This document shows positions 29,593 to 41,391 of a stretch of 62,225 nucleotides of DNA, piece by piece. This DNA is from Gracilibacillus boraciitolerans JCM 21714 (GTDB lineage Bacteria > Bacillota > Bacilli > Bacillales > Amphibacillaceae). The DNA lies in NCBI RefSeq assembly GCF_000521485.1, contig NZ_BAVS01000019.1:1-62225 (forward strand). Direction: 5' to 3'. The translations under genes were made by a program, and so were the position numbers. Numbering within the stretch: the stretch's first letter is position 1; the number at the start of each line of letters is the position of its first letter. The notes under the pieces are model-generated. The model had not been told where the DNA came from, made no database searches, and was given only the letters and a program-made list of their open reading frames with translations.

Positions 29593-31961
29593 TTATTCCA
29601 TAAAATCATATGGAGAAAAGTCTTCTTGTCCGACGTTAACCGCTAATAATCGCTCATCAGCACTTAACTGGCTGTCTTGTTTCTTCTTCTGATTAATATC
29701 AAACAGCTCATGTAAATAACTAACAAGCGAGGTGTATCGCTGATTCGTATCTTCCGTTCTTACCCCCCCACGTAGAAAGGCTTGCTTATCCCCACACATA
29801 ACAAGGGATTGCTTCGCTCGTGTTATTGCGGTATAGATCAGGTTTTTTCGAAGCATACGGTTATAACCGTGGATAATCGGGATAACTACAATCGAGAATT
29901 CACTTCCTTGTGATTTATGGATGGAGGTACAGTAAGCATGCATGAGATTCATCAAATCTGCTTTTCCATAAGCAACTTCTTTCTCATCAAATGATACGAC
30001 GACCTGCTCTTCCTGTTCCGTATTTTCATCCTTTTCAAAAATAGCCACCACTTCACCTATATCTCCATTAAACACACCATCTTCTGGTTGGTTCACCAGT
30101 TGAATCACTTTATCCCCCCCTTTACGATAAACAATATCACCAAACCGCATCTCTCTTCTACCTTGCTGGGGGGGATTTATCACAGCTTGTAATTCTTCAT
30201 TCAATTTATGAATACCGGCTTTCGACCGATACATCGGTGCAAGCACCTGAATTTGACGTTGGTCCACGCCTTTTTCATGTGCCTTTTTAACTACTTGCTT
30301 CACAATATCAACAACTTGATAATCAGGACAACTAAAAAAGTTAAAATCTGTTGCTTTGATTAAGGAATCTGCATGCACCTGATTATTTTTGATTTCATGA
30401 GCTAACTGGATGATTTTTGATCCTTCTTTTTGTCGATATACTTCTTTCAATGGTATCGATTGTACGACATTACTTTTTAATAAATCTGCCAGTACTTGCC
30501 CTGGTCCGACAGATGGCAACTGATCTTCATCCCCCCCAACGATTAATACTTGCATATTATTTGGAATCGCACGGAACAGTTGATAAGCTAACCAAATATC
30601 AACCATCGAAAATTCATCTATGACAAGAATTTTACCTTTTAAAGGATTATCTTCATCTTTATCAAATGTCTCATGTCCGTCCCAGCCTAATAAACGGTGA
30701 ATGGTGACACTATCAATTCCTGTTGACTCTTTCATCCGTTTTGCAGCTCGACCTGTTGGAGCTGTTAACACAAATGGATAGTCCTCATCATCTTTATAAT
30801 CGTCCTTGTCTAGTGAATGATCATGGATTTCTGCATAAGCATTAATGATGCCCTTAATAACCGTTGTTTTTCCTGTGCCAGGACCACCAGTTAAGATGAA
30901 AATTTTCTCTGATAAAGCCGTTTCAATCGCATCATATTGCTCTTTGCCATAGCTTAGTGCTTCCTCTTCTTCAACTGCCCCTACTATTTTTAATAATTCA
31001 GCATCTGTAAAAATCCGTTCCACTTTTTTCTCAGATATTCGTTTAATTTGGGTACAGAAGCCTGTTTCAGAATAATAAAGTGATGGGAGATATACTTTTT
31101 TTCTATAACAATAATTTGCTTATCTTTGTTCAATTCAATTATTTCTTTTGTCATTTTATCGATATCAATGTTATTCGCTTCTCCATCGAGTAATCGATCC
31201 ATTTCATGAAGTAAATGATCTAAAGGCAGATAGACATGTCCATCCTGAAGACTGTTCTGCAAAAGGTAAATACAGGCTGCTTGCAACCTTGTCGGATGAT
31301 CGCTTGTTATATCATGTTCTCGAGCCATTTGATCTGCACGCAAAAAACCAAATCCCTCCACTTCAAATACAAATGCATAGGGATTTGTCTGCAAAGTATC
31401 CAATGTCTCATCTTTAAAGGCAGCATACATTTTTTGGGCCATTTTTAAACCAAAGCCATATTTCGATAATTGAATGACGATATGCTCAAAACCTTGATTT
31501 TCCTGAAGGATTTGATATATTTTCTCCTGTTTATCTTTTGGTATTCCCTTCACTTGTGCTAAAACCGATTGATCATTTAGTATTTTCGATAAAGCGTATC
31601 CCCCTAACATATGTACAATCCGTTCGGCTGTTTTCTTACCTACACCAGGAAAGAGATCGCTCGATAAATATGCAATCACGCCCTCTTTTGATTCAGGCAA
31701 AAAGCGCTGATAGCTTTCGACTTGAAATTGGCGTCCAAAGCGCTTATGGTCGACAACTCTTCCATAGAATTCATAGGTTTCACCGGGATCTAATCGACGG
31801 AAATAGCCTTTTATAACCACTTCATCTTCCTCAAATTTCTGATTGGTTTCGAGGATTTTAATCTTTGCAATGGAAAAATGCTCTTGCTTATTTTCAAAAA
31901 TCGTATGAATCATTTCGCCTTTGATAAAGTTTCTTTCATCTGTTATTTGTTCTGTTTCCAC
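29593..31961 (-). CDS. recD2: ATP-dependent helicase RecD2 (frameshifted)
   Basis: RecD2/YrrC is a 5'-3' DNA helicase in repair and replication restart. The N-terminal OB and helix-hairpin-helix part contains [13 protein letters not shown]. Helicase motifs include Walker A GGPGTGKTT, DEFSMVD and a C-terminal UvrD-like SIHKSQGSEF. One A is missing near 31042-31044, splitting KRISEKKVERIFTD. Four runs of seven (29763, 30114, 30168, 30531) each add one residue; the last gives IVGGDEDQLPSVG inside a motif that is IVGDEDQLPSVG in homologues, and 30168 is a CCC CCC Pro pair. About 785 residues. Confidence 0.93.
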
Positions 31962-31979
31962 TGCAAAGTCCTCCTCTCT

Positions 31980-32648
31980 TTATTCGTTCTCTTCCAACAT
32001 TTTTTCAATTTGTTTCTTTCCATTTCCTGCTAGCAGATGTTCTGGTTGAATCTTTAGAGCATGGTTAAAATAGTCGAGTGCCTGGTCAACATTTTCCTCG
32101 AAAAGAGCGACCACCCCCCCTAAATTATAGTAAGCATCACTGTGTTGTTCTTTTAACTCAAGAACCTGATGAAAAATATTCTTCGCATGATCCAATTGCT
32201 GCGTTTGTGCCAACGCAAGTCCATACTGAAATTGAACATCCACATCTTCTGGACTTAATTCACTTGCACGCTGTAAATATGGCAAAGATAATTTATACTG
32301 TTCATCATATAGAAATGTCATCCCTAACATAAAATAAGGATCTGCTTCTTCCAAGCCTAAACTGATCGCTTGTTGAAAATTGATTTTTGCCGGATCAAAA
32401 TCATCTTGCTCGAAGTATACATTGCCTAATCCATAATAAGCGGTCGCTGCTTTGGGATCTAATTCAATTGCTTTATTGTAAAAATTTAATGCTCTATCAT
32501 AGTCTTTCATATGTAAAAGTAGATTACCAAAATTAATATAATGAACAGGCTCACTTGGATTTTTTTCGATCGCATTCGTAAAATACTGTACGGCTTCTTC
32601 CAGCTTTCCTTCTGTCATATACTGAATTCCCTGATCCATTTCTGTCAT
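31980..32648 (-). CDS. yrrB: TPR-repeat protein YrrB
   Basis: The start at 32648 follows GGAGGTTTTAG. The 222-residue protein is made of six tetratricopeptide repeats, for example AVQYFTNAIEKNPSEPVHYI and ALNFYNKAIELDPKAATAYY. TPRs mediate protein contacts; partners are unknown. It lies 18 bases upstream of recD2 in the same direction, as in B. subtilis. A seven-base run at 32114-32120 adds a Gly in YNLGGVVALF. Confidence 0.9.
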   Translation of the reverse strand: MTEMDQGIQYMTEGKLEEAVQYFTNAIEKNPSEPVHYINFGNLLLHMKDYDRALNFYNKAIELDPKAATAYYGLGNVYFEQDDFDPAKINFQQAISLGLEEADPYFMLGMTFLYDEQYKLSLPYLQRASELSPEDVDVQFQYGLALAQTQQLDHAKNIFHQVLELKEQHSDAYYNLGGVVALFEENVDQALDYFNHALKIQPEHLLAGNGKKQIEKMLEENE

Positions 32649-32718
32649 GCTAAAACCTCCTGCTCTCATTTTAGCTTAAATGGGAACTTACGTGCAACTA
32701 GTGTCTATAATAATATCG

Positions 32719-32905
32719 ATTATGGACAAAGTGACGCTGATCTGAATAAATTTGTCCGTAACAATGATTATTATGGACAAATTTTATGCTTTCGTCGTAG
32801 TTTTGTCCATTAGATCCATTCTTATGGACAACTTTTACCATGTTAACTATTTTCTGTCCGTTAGATGGACAATAATATTCTTTTTTCAATTAATTTGTCC
32901 ATTAG
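32719..32905. repeat. Four tandem hairpin units built on GGACAA / TTGTCC
   Basis: Eight copies of GGACAA or its complement alternate strictly: GGACAA at 32724, 32775, 32826 and 32867; TTGTCC (one copy as CTGTCC) at 32752, 32803, 32854 and 32895. Within each unit the offset is exactly 28; unit starts are spaced 51, 51 and 41 bases. Each unit can fold as ATGGACAAA...TTTGTCCAT, and the downstream arm usually continues as TTAGA or TAA. Loops differ between units, so the stems are what is conserved. It fills the gap between yrrB and mnmA's terminator. Confidence 0.85.
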
Positions 32906-32918
32906 AATTTCACAAATA

Positions 32919-32951
32919 AATGGGACAGCATGAAAACGATGCTGTCCCAAC
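32919..32951 (-). terminator. Terminator of mnmA
   Basis: The perfect stem TGGGACAGCAT / ATGCTGTCCCA with a seven-base loop is followed by ATTTATTTG on the minus strand, directly after the mnmA stop. Confidence 0.75.
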
Positions 32952-32954
32952 TAT

Positions 32955-34076
<1,122 letters not shown>

Positions 34077-35224
34077 TTACTTTATAAGTTTTTTGACTAT
34101 TTTTACTACTCGATCAGCTGCCTCTGTTACATTTTCCTGATTATTCGCAAGTCCGAAACTAAATCGAATGGAATTGGTTGTACAGGCACTATTTTCAGTA
34201 AACATGGCACTTAATACATGTGAAGGCTCCACAGACCAGCTGTGCAGGCACTTCCACTGGAAGCAGCCACTCCACTTAAATCAAAGTTGGTTAATAATGA
34301 TTCGACATTAGCACCTGGAAAACTAAGATTAACAATCGTTGGCACTCGCTGACTATATTCGCCATTTATTGAAAAATCAAGCTCATGATCACGCATAATT
34401 TGTAAAAAGGTATCCCGATATTCCTGATAGGCTTGATAACGGGTGGCTCTTTCTGCTTGTGCTAGTTCAATTGCTTCGGCAAACCCGATAACAGCTGTCA
34501 GATTCTCTGTGCCAGGACGACGTTTGCGTTCCTGTTCCCCCCCGCCGTGTTGGAGTGCTGTTAATGTTATTTTAGGCTGGACATAGAGAAAGCCTACCCC
34601 CCCTTTTGGACCATTTATCTTATGAGAGGAAACCGTTAATAAATCCACGTTTAATTCGTTAACATCAATCTCTAACATCCCGAAAGCCTGGACTGCATCT
34701 GTATGAAAATAGGCTGGATGGTCCTGTAGAAGTTCTCCTATTTCCTTAATAGGCTGGATCACCCCTGTTTCATTATTTACCATCATCACTGTGATTAGAA
34801 TGGTATCCTCGCGCAAGGCTGCTTTTAGATCATCTATATTCAGATACCCCTGTTCATTTACATCTAAATAGGTTACTTCAAATCCTTGTTTCTCTAAATT
34901 TTCTACAGTATGAAGTGTGGCATGATGCTCAATTTTAGTGGTAATAATGTGCTTCCCTTTATCTTGGTTATGATATGCCACACCCATTATCGCTAGATTA
35001 TCCGCTTCTGTTCCACCACTTGTAAACACAATATCTTTTTCATGTGCATGAATAGATTGTGCCGCAATGGTTCGTGCTCTATCTAATTCCTGTCTAGCCT
35101 TTCTTCCAAAGGAATGAATACTAGAAGGATTTCCAAAAGTTTCTTGTAAGCTTGCAGTCATTACTTCAACAACAGCTGGATGTACCGGTGTTGTTGCAGC
35201 ATGATCTAGGTAGATAGCTTTCAT
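34077..35224 (-). CDS. Cysteine desulfurase, NifS/IscS-like (YrvO; frameshifted)
   Basis: This PLP enzyme takes sulfur from cysteine for tRNA thiolation; YrvO partners MnmA in B. subtilis. MKAIYLDHAATTPVHPAVVE begins the protein. The PLP Lys is in SSHKINGPKG and the active Cys in SSGSACTAG. One T is missing near 34235 (GGTCT for GGTTCT), so the C-terminal 50 residues (VEPSHVLSAMF onwards to 34077) are out of frame. Two seven-base runs (34537 and 34597) add Gly in HGGGEQER and GPKGGVGF. About 380 residues. Confidence 0.92.
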
Positions 35225-35242
35225 CCTGTTCCACCCTTTTCT

Positions 35243-35665
35243 TTAAATATAAAACATATAGGGATCTTGGGTACCCTTTTCTCCATATGTTGACAAGTCC
35301 TCTAATGTTGTGGTATCCAATACATCTTTGACGGCATCGCGAATACGAATCCACAGCTCCTGTTTCGCCGGCTCTTCATCTTCGATACCTTCGACTGGCG
35401 TAATCGGTCCTTCCAGAATACGAATGATATCACCTGCTGTTATATCTGCTGGTTCTTTTGCCAGAATATATCCGCCATATGCCCCCCCGCGAATACTTCT
35501 CACTAGGCTTGCGTTTCTTAGCGGTGCAACTAATTGCTCCAAATAGTGCTCCGATAAGTCATTTTCCTGTGCGATACTTTTTAACGACATTGGACCATTA
35601 CCATTATTTTTTGCTAATTCAATCATAATTGTTAGCCCATATCTACCTTTTGTCGAAATCTTCAT
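35243..35665 (-). CDS. cymR: Rrf2-family repressor CymR
   Basis: This 140-residue winged-helix regulator starts MKISTKGRYGLTIMIELA, the Rrf2 signature. CymR, with CysK, represses cysteine uptake and synthesis genes in B. subtilis. The Fe-S cysteines of IscR are absent, which favours CymR. The wing reads IRGGAYGGYIL because of a seven-base run at 35482-35488 (RGAYGGY is usual). It is the first gene of the cymR, desulfurase, mnmA group. Confidence 0.9.
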   Translation of the reverse strand: MKISTKGRYGLTIMIELAKNNGNGPMSLKSIAQENDLSEHYLEQLVAPLRNASLVRSIRGGAYGGYILAKEPADITAGDIIRILEGPITPVEGIEDEEPAKQELWIRIRDAVKDVLDTTTLEDLSTYGEKGTQDPYMFYI

Positions 35666-35724
35666 GGTTACACCTCATTTTTCCCTTTAAAAATATCTAT
35701 ACACAATATTAGTCATTAGTTGTT

Positions 35725-35733
35725 ATTATAGCA
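35725..35733 (-). promoter_or_regulatory. Extended -10 promoter of cymR
   Basis: Minus strand TGCTATAAT, a perfect extended -10 element, lies about 60 bases before the cymR start. No good -35 is seen at the right distance, which is common for extended -10 promoters. Confidence 0.55.
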
Positions 35734-35863
35734 TGAATGGTATACTATTTGCAGAACAATTGAAAGTATGCTACAAGTCATTACATACTTGCCTATATTA
35801 AAAAAGCCGCAAATAAAAGTCAAGTTGCGTGCTTTGAACGGTAAATAAAGAAGGATGTCTTCC

Positions 35864-37126
35864 ATGGCAAATCAACCACTTGCATTTCGAATGAGACCAA
35901 AAAATATAGATGAAGTAATTGGACAACAGCATCTCATAGGAAAAGGTAATATGATTAGAAGAATGGTGGAAGCAAATCGACTGCATTCGATGATTCTCTA
36001 TGGTCCACCCGGTACCGGCAAGACGTCCATGGCAATTGGAATTGCCAACAGTTTGGGTCTCCGTTTCAAATTACTGAATGCTGCGATTGATAAGAAAAAA
36101 GATATGGAGATAGCTGTAGAAGAAGCAAAAATGTCTGGTCAACTTATTGTTGTATTGGATGAGGTTCACCGGCTTGATAAGGCAAAACAGGACTTTCTTT
36201 TACCACACGTCGAATCGAACCTGATTACTTTAATCGGATGTACGACAGCTAATCCTTACCATTCAATAAACCCAGCAATTAGAAGCAGATCGCACATTTT
36301 TGAGTTATTTCGCTTAGAACCATCAGATATTATCGAAGCGATGGACCGGGCTATTACTGATACCGACAAAGGATTAGGTCAATTACCGCTTGTAGTAGAG
36401 CAGGAAGCAAAAGAGCATTTCGCGAATGCATGTAATGGTGATTTACGTGCTGCCTTAAATGGATTAGAGTTAGCTGCCTACTCAACTCCTCGAGTGGATG
36501 ATAAAATTGTCATCGATTTAGCAAATGCGGAAGCATGTATGCAGAAGAAAAGCTTCTCCCATGATAAAGGCGGGGACGCACATTACGATGTGTTATCCGC
36601 TTTTCAAAAGTCAATCAGGGGTAGTGATGTAGACGCTGCACTTCATTATTTGGGTAGACTGATTGAAGCTGGTGATCTGGAAAGTATTGCTCGTCGCATG
36701 CTAGTTTGTGCCTATGAAGACATTGGGCTTGCCAATCCACAAGCAGGATCAAGAGCACTTGCAGCGGTGGAAACCGCTGAACGTATCGGCTTTCCCGAGG
36801 CTAGAATTCCCTTGTCTGTAGCCATTGTGGAGCTTTGTTTATCACCAAAATCCAACACAGCTTATACAGCATTAGATGCAGCACTGATGGATATTCGAAG
36901 CGGTAATACAGGTGAAATCCCTGCCCATTTAAAAGATGCACATTATAAAGGAGCATCTGCTCTTGGTCGTGGTGTTGATTATAAGTATCCACATGCGTAT
37001 GATGGTGGCTGGGTCAAACAACAATATTTACCCGATAAAATCAAACACAAACAGTACTATCATCCTAAAGATACTGGTAAGTTCGAGAAAAATTTGCAAC
37101 AAATATATCAAAAGTTAAAAAAATAG
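35864..37126 (+). CDS. rarA: Replication-associated recombination protein A
   Basis: I start at ATG 35864, nine bases after AAGG. The protein has 420 residues. RarA (MgsA/YrvN) is an AAA+ ATPase acting at stalled forks. Walker A GPPGTGKTSMAIG, Walker B VVLDEVHRLDK, and GCTTANPYHSINPAIRSRS with sensor and arginine finger are present. The C-terminal tetramerisation region has MLVCAYEDIGLANPQ. It reads outwards from cymR. Intact; its G runs are four long. Confidence 0.95.
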   Translation: MANQPLAFRMRPKNIDEVIGQQHLIGKGNMIRRMVEANRLHSMILYGPPGTGKTSMAIGIANSLGLRFKLLNAAIDKKKDMEIAVEEAKMSGQLIVVLDEVHRLDKAKQDFLLPHVESNLITLIGCTTANPYHSINPAIRSRSHIFELFRLEPSDIIEAMDRAITDTDKGLGQLPLVVEQEAKEHFANACNGDLRAALNGLELAAYSTPRVDDKIVIDLANAEACMQKKSFSHDKGGDAHYDVLSAFQKSIRGSDVDAALHYLGRLIEAGDLESIARRMLVCAYEDIGLANPQAGSRALAAVETAERIGFPEARIPLSVAIVELCLSPKSNTAYTALDAALMDIRSGNTGEIPAHLKDAHYKGASALGRGVDYKYPHAYDGGWVKQQYLPDKIKHKQYYHPKDTGKFEKNLQQIYQKLKK

Positions 37127-37232
37127 GTTTAATACACTCCTTTTCTGGCCAAAATAGCAAATAAGCTCATATATTTGGACGATATCAATCTAGTAAATAA
37201 AAGTGCCAGAATCAAGCAAGGAGTGGACATAT

Positions 37233-37941
37233 ATGGCGAAAGTACGTCAGGATGCTTGGTCACACGAAGATGACCTGTTATTAGCCGAAACAGTTTTACG
37301 ACACATTCGAGAAGGAAGTACGCAATTAAAAGCATTTGATGAAGTTGGGGGATAAATTAAATCGAACCTCGGCTGCATGTGGTTTCCGTTGGAATGCAGA
37401 AGTACGGCAAAACTATGAACAGGCAGTGCAAATTGCGAAAAAACAACGAAAAGATAGAAAACGAGCAATTGCTAATCAAACGGAAGTATATCACCCGCCA
37501 ATGATCGAATCTGAACAGCAAGATACAGAGAAAACTAGATCAATGGAAGAAGAAGTTTATTCTCTTTTAAATTGGAGTTCTAATCGCGAACTGCCGCGAC
37601 CTTCCGCTGAACCTGTTCAGGAGGAATACAATATCAACCTCGACCAGGTGATTCGCTATCTGCAATATTTGAAAAAAGAACAGAAATTAGTACAATCTTC
37701 ACAAGTAAATCATCAGAATTTAGTAAAAGAGAATGATATACTGCAAAAGCAACTAGAAACAGAACAAGCAAGAGCAAGAAGTCTTGAAAAAGAGCTTATA
37801 ACAATGAAAGACGATTATCAAGCTTTTATGCAAATAGTTGAACGCGCAAGAAAAATGGTGGTTTTCGACGAGGAAGAATCCCGTCCTATACCAAAGTTCA
37901 GAATGGACAAAAACGGTAACTTAGAACAAGTAGCTAAGTAA
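37233..37941 (+). CDS. rsfA: Prespore-specific regulator RsfA (frameshifted)
   Basis: RsfA modulates sigma-F dependent genes in the forespore. The start at 37233 follows AAGGAGTGG and reads [20 protein letters not shown], a SANT/Myb-like DNA-binding domain (about 1-60, [15 protein letters not shown]). A C-terminal coiled coil follows (about 150-195, [19 protein letters not shown]). The G run at 37347-37351 has five bases; four restore [12 protein letters not shown]. About 235 residues. Placed between rarA and 6S RNA. Confidence 0.88.
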
Positions 37942-37975
37942 GAATGAGACAAAGAGCCTGTCCCATTGGCCCACT

Positions 37976-38018
37976 TAAAAAGGCACATAAACCTTTTAAT
38001 GGTTTATGTGCCTTAGCT
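37976..38018. terminator. Bidirectional terminator between rsfA and the 6S RNA gene
   Basis: The stem AAGGCACATAAACC / GGTTTATGTGCCTT with a seven-base loop is flanked by A and T runs, and serves both rsfA and the 6S RNA. Confidence 0.85.
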
Positions 38019-38240
38019 TTTGTATGTAATAATCCCAATTGTGCCGTCGCACTGGTGAGGTTTTGATCCCGCTCAAGGCAGGTGGGTGCCCTGTCTGATA
38101 CTTCATGCTTCCGCAATCAATACTTTCGTAAGTAAGCGGCATGCACACCATATAAGAACACCGGGCTCCCGATGTTAATAGTGTTCGGTCAAAACATCGT
38201 TAATCCGACGAGCACATCAGGATTATTTGCTGTTTGTTTG
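38019..38240 (-). ncRNA. ssrS: 6S RNA (SsrS/BsrA type)
   Basis: 6S RNA mimics an open promoter and traps sigma-A RNA polymerase. In minus-strand sense the region carries GTTTTGACCGAACACT, GGAGCCCGGTGTTCTT, CATGCCGCTTACTT, GCGGAAGCATGAAGTATCAG, ACAGGGCACCCACCTGCC and GTGCGACGGCAC, matching Bacillus 6S RNA in sequence and order. Its place next to aspS is the same as in B. subtilis. The exact 5' end is estimated from the promoter; the 3' end from the terminator. Confidence 0.93.
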
Positions 38241-38247
38241 TAATTAA

Positions 38248-38276
38248 ATAATAGCATATTTCCAACGCTAATTCAA
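38248..38276 (-). promoter_or_regulatory. Promoter of 6S RNA
   Basis: Minus strand TTGAAT (38276-38271), 17 bases, TATTAT (38253-38248) with the extended TG two bases upstream. Start expected near 38241. Confidence 0.75.
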
Positions 38277-38314
38277 GCGGTTCTCTTTACAATTTCTGAA
38301 CCAATTCTTTACAA

Positions 38315-40066
38315 TCATTTTAATCTTAAATGTAACTCATTTAATTGTTTAATATCAACAGCATTTGGAGCATCTGTCATTGGATCTGATGCTGATGCGG
38401 TTTTTGGAAATAAAATCGTATCTCGTAAATTTGTACGTCCTGCCAGTAACATGATAAAACGGTCGAAGCCCAGGGCGATACCACCATGTGGCGGAGCACC
38501 AAATTCTAAGGCATCAAGTAAGAATCCAAATTGTGCCTCAGCTTCCGCTTTCGTAAATCCAAGTTTCTCAAACATCTGATTCTGCATTTCGCGCTGGTAA
38601 ATACGCAGTGATCCTCCACCCAGTTCATAACCGTTTAATACGATGTCATAGGCTTGGGCACGAACTTCACCCGGATTTGTTTCTAATTTATCAAAATCAG
38701 ATTCAAACGGCATAGTGAAGGGATGGTGTGCAGCATGATAACGACCAGCTTCTTCATCAAATTCTAATAATGGCCAATCAGTAATCCATAAAAATTCAAA
38801 TTTACTTTCATCAATAAGGTTATGATCTTTTGCTAATTTAAGTCGCAGTGCACCTAATGTATCATAAACTACTTGTTTTTTGTCTGCTACAAAAAATAAG
38901 ATATCTCCTGCATTTGCATCTAATAACTGACGGAATTGTGCTTGTTCCTGTTCAGAGAAGAATTTTGCGATAGGACCTATCAGTTCAGCTTCTTCTACTT
39001 TCAACCAAGCCAACCCTTTCGCACCATAAATTTTTGCGAAGTCTGTCATATTATCTAAATCTTTACGTGAGTAATGATCTGCTTTACCTTTTAAGTTTAA
39101 ACCACTTACTTTTCCACCATCTTCCATTGCTTGACGGAATACCTTAAAACCCGACTCTTTTACCACTTCGGAAAGCGTAACTAACTCCATTGCAAAGCGA
39201 ACATCAGGTTTATCAGAACCATAACGTTCCATTGCTTCATCATAAGGCATACGAGGAAAAGGCGTAGTAATATCTAATTCCTTCACCTCTTTCATTACCT
39301 TTTTCATCATGCGTTCTGTCATTTCCAAAATATCATCCATCGACATAAATGATGTTTCAATATCAATTTGAGTAAATTCAGGCTGACGATCAGCACGAAG
39401 ATCTTCGTCACGGAAACAACGGGCAAACTGATAATATTTTTCAAAACCTGCTACCATTAACAACTGCTTAAATAATTGAGGTGACTGCGGTAATGCATAA
39501 AAGTAACCTTCATGAACGCGACTAGGTACTAAATAGTCACGAGCACCTTCTGGCGTACTCTTCGTTAACATCGGTGTTTCCATTTCCAGAAAAGCTTCTT
39601 CATTTAAAAATTCACGAACCGATTGTGTTGCTTTATGACGTAATTTAAATGTTTCCTGCATTACCTCACGACGTAAATCTAAGTAGCGGTATTTTAAGCG
39701 AACGTCTTCTGAAACGTCCATCTCATCCGTTAATGAGAATGGAGGTGTTTTCGCTTCATTTAGTACCTTTATATCTGAAACAACTACATCAATCTCACCT
39801 GTAGCAATTTTAGGATTAATTGTATCTCGATCCCTTTTAACTACTTTTCCTTTGACTTCGATGACGTACTCACTTCGAATGCTGTCGCCGATTGCATGTG
39901 TTTCTTTATTCTCTTCTGCATTACATACGATTTGGACCACACCAGAACGATCACGTAAGTCGATAAAAATAATTTCACCTAAATCGCGTCGTTTCTGAAC
40001 CCATCCTTTTAATATGACTTCCTGATCTACATTTTCTTTTCGTAATGTTCCTGCCAGCGTTCGCAT
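38315..40066 (-). CDS. aspS: Aspartyl-tRNA synthetase
   Basis: This 583-residue class IIb synthetase is counted from the ATG at 40066, behind AAGGA; an upstream extension overlaps hisS and is unlikely. It has an N-terminal OB anticodon domain ([19 protein letters not shown]), motif 2 [18 protein letters not shown], the bacterial GAD insertion, and motif 3 [15 protein letters not shown]. It lies 20 bases after hisS in the same operon. Intact; its upstream ribosome region holds an eight-G run (40078-40085). Confidence 0.95.
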   Translation of the reverse strand: MRTLAGTLRKENVDQEVILKGWVQKRRDLGEIIFIDLRDRSGVVQIVCNAEENKETHAIGDSIRSEYVIEVKGKVVKRDRDTINPKIATGEIDVVVSDIKVLNEAKTPPFSLTDEMDVSEDVRLKYRYLDLRREVMQETFKLRHKATQSVREFLNEEAFLEMETPMLTKSTPEGARDYLVPSRVHEGYFYALPQSPQLFKQLLMVAGFEKYYQFARCFRDEDLRADRQPEFTQIDIETSFMSMDDILEMTERMMKKVMKEVKELDITTPFPRMPYDEAMERYGSDKPDVRFAMELVTLSEVVKESGFKVFRQAMEDGGKVSGLNLKGKADHYSRKDLDNMTDFAKIYGAKGLAWLKVEEAELIGPIAKFFSEQEQAQFRQLLDANAGDILFFVADKKQVVYDTLGALRLKLAKDHNLIDESKFEFLWITDWPLLEFDEEAGRYHAAHHPFTMPFESDFDKLETNPGEVRAQAYDIVLNGYELGGGSLRIYQREMQNQMFEKLGFTKAEAEAQFGFLLDALEFGAPPHGGIALGFDRFIMLLAGRTNLRDTILFPKTASASDPMTDAPNAVDIKQLNELHLRLK

Positions 40067-40085
40067 ATTTTCCTTGTCCCCCCCC

Positions 40086-41356
40086 TTATAAAATCCCTTG
40101 CATATGTGTAATAAGCTGATCAATTGCTATTGCTTCTTGTTCGCCGGTTTCCATGTTCTTAACAGCAATTTGATTATGAGCTAATTCGTCATCACCAAGT
40201 ACGATAACAAATTTAGCCTGTAAACGGTCAGCAGCTTTAAATTGTGCTTTGAATTTTTTTCCTTGATAATCTTTATCGACTTGAATCCCTGCCTGTCGCA
40301 AATCATTTGTAATGGCAGCAGCCTTTAAATTTGCCGTCTCACCAAGTGCCACAACGTAACAATCTAATTGCTGATCAATTGGTAATGACACATTCTCTGC
40401 TTCTAACGCCATCAAAAGACGCTCAATACTTAAGGCAAAACCAATACCAGGAGTCTCTGGCCCACCAAGATCCTGAACTAATCCATTATATCGGCCGCCA
40501 CCGGATAATGTGGTAATAGCACCAAATCCATCTGCATCACTCATAATTTCAAATGCAGTATGGTTATAATAATCCAAACCACGAACTAATTTAGGATCAA
40601 CTTGGTAATTGATACCCATTTCATCTAAATAAGCTTTTACCTTTTCAAAATAGGCTGCTGAATCTTCATTTAAATATTCCAATATAGATGGAGCATCTTG
40701 CATTTTCGGATGATCACGGTCTTTTTTACAATCCAGTATCCGTAATGGATTGTGTTCCAGACGGTTCTGACAATCTCCACATAGTTCTTCTTTCACAGGT
40801 GTAAAATGATCTATAAGTGCTTGTCGATGGCTCGCGCGACTTTCCTGATCCCCCCCAGACTATTGATTACTAGCTTTAATGATCTTAAACCAAGTGTTTG
40901 GTAGACACTCATTGCTAAGGAAATCACTTCCGCATCAATCGCAGGGTCAGCACTGCCTAGTGCTTCGACTCCATATTGGACAAATTGTCGCATTCTTCCT
41001 TGTTGTGGTCGTTCATAACGAAACATTGGCCCAATATAAAATAATTTCGTTGGCTGATTGGGAGCACCAAATAATTTGTGTTCAACAAATGAACGAACAA
41101 CAGAGGCAGTCCCCCCCTCTGGTCTTAATGTAATGCTTCGGTCTCCTTTATCTAAAAAGGTGTACATTTCTTTTTGGACGATATCTGTCGTATCGCCAAC
41201 ACCCCCCCGCTGAAATAATTCGGTATGTTCAAATATCGGTGTGCGAATTTCCTGGTAGTGAAAGCGACGGCTTAAATCCTTTAATTTTTCTTCGACATAT
41301 TGCCATTTTTCTGTGACACCAGGCAATAAATCTTGCGTACCTCTAGGTGCTTTCAT
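40086..41356 (-). CDS. hisS: Histidyl-tRNA synthetase (frameshifted)
   Basis: HisRS charges tRNA-His and is essential. Motif 2 region [19 protein letters not shown] and the His-specific [15 protein letters not shown] are present. The frame breaks at 40850-40856: seven bases are written where five give [16 protein letters not shown]. In-frame runs of seven at 41111-41117 (RPEGGTASV) and 41202-41208 ([11 protein letters not shown]) add a Gly inside text that is RPEGTA and RGVGDTTD in homologues; such insertions in the active site would be damaging if real. About 422 residues after repair. Confidence 0.94.
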
Positions 41357-41391
41357 ATGATTTCCCCCTCTTATTCGATGTTATTTTAAGC

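Noticed and set aside
32698-32889. Minus-strand frame with a 17-residue repeat (NGQ ... FVHN)
   Set aside because: The periodicity follows from the 51-base DNA repeat. The start would be TTG without a ribosome site, and the conserved parts are the hairpin arms, so I call it a non-coding repeat.
32719-32905. CRISPR array
   Set aside because: The repeated part is only 6-11 bases, alternates in orientation and has no constant-length unique spacers; no cas genes are near.
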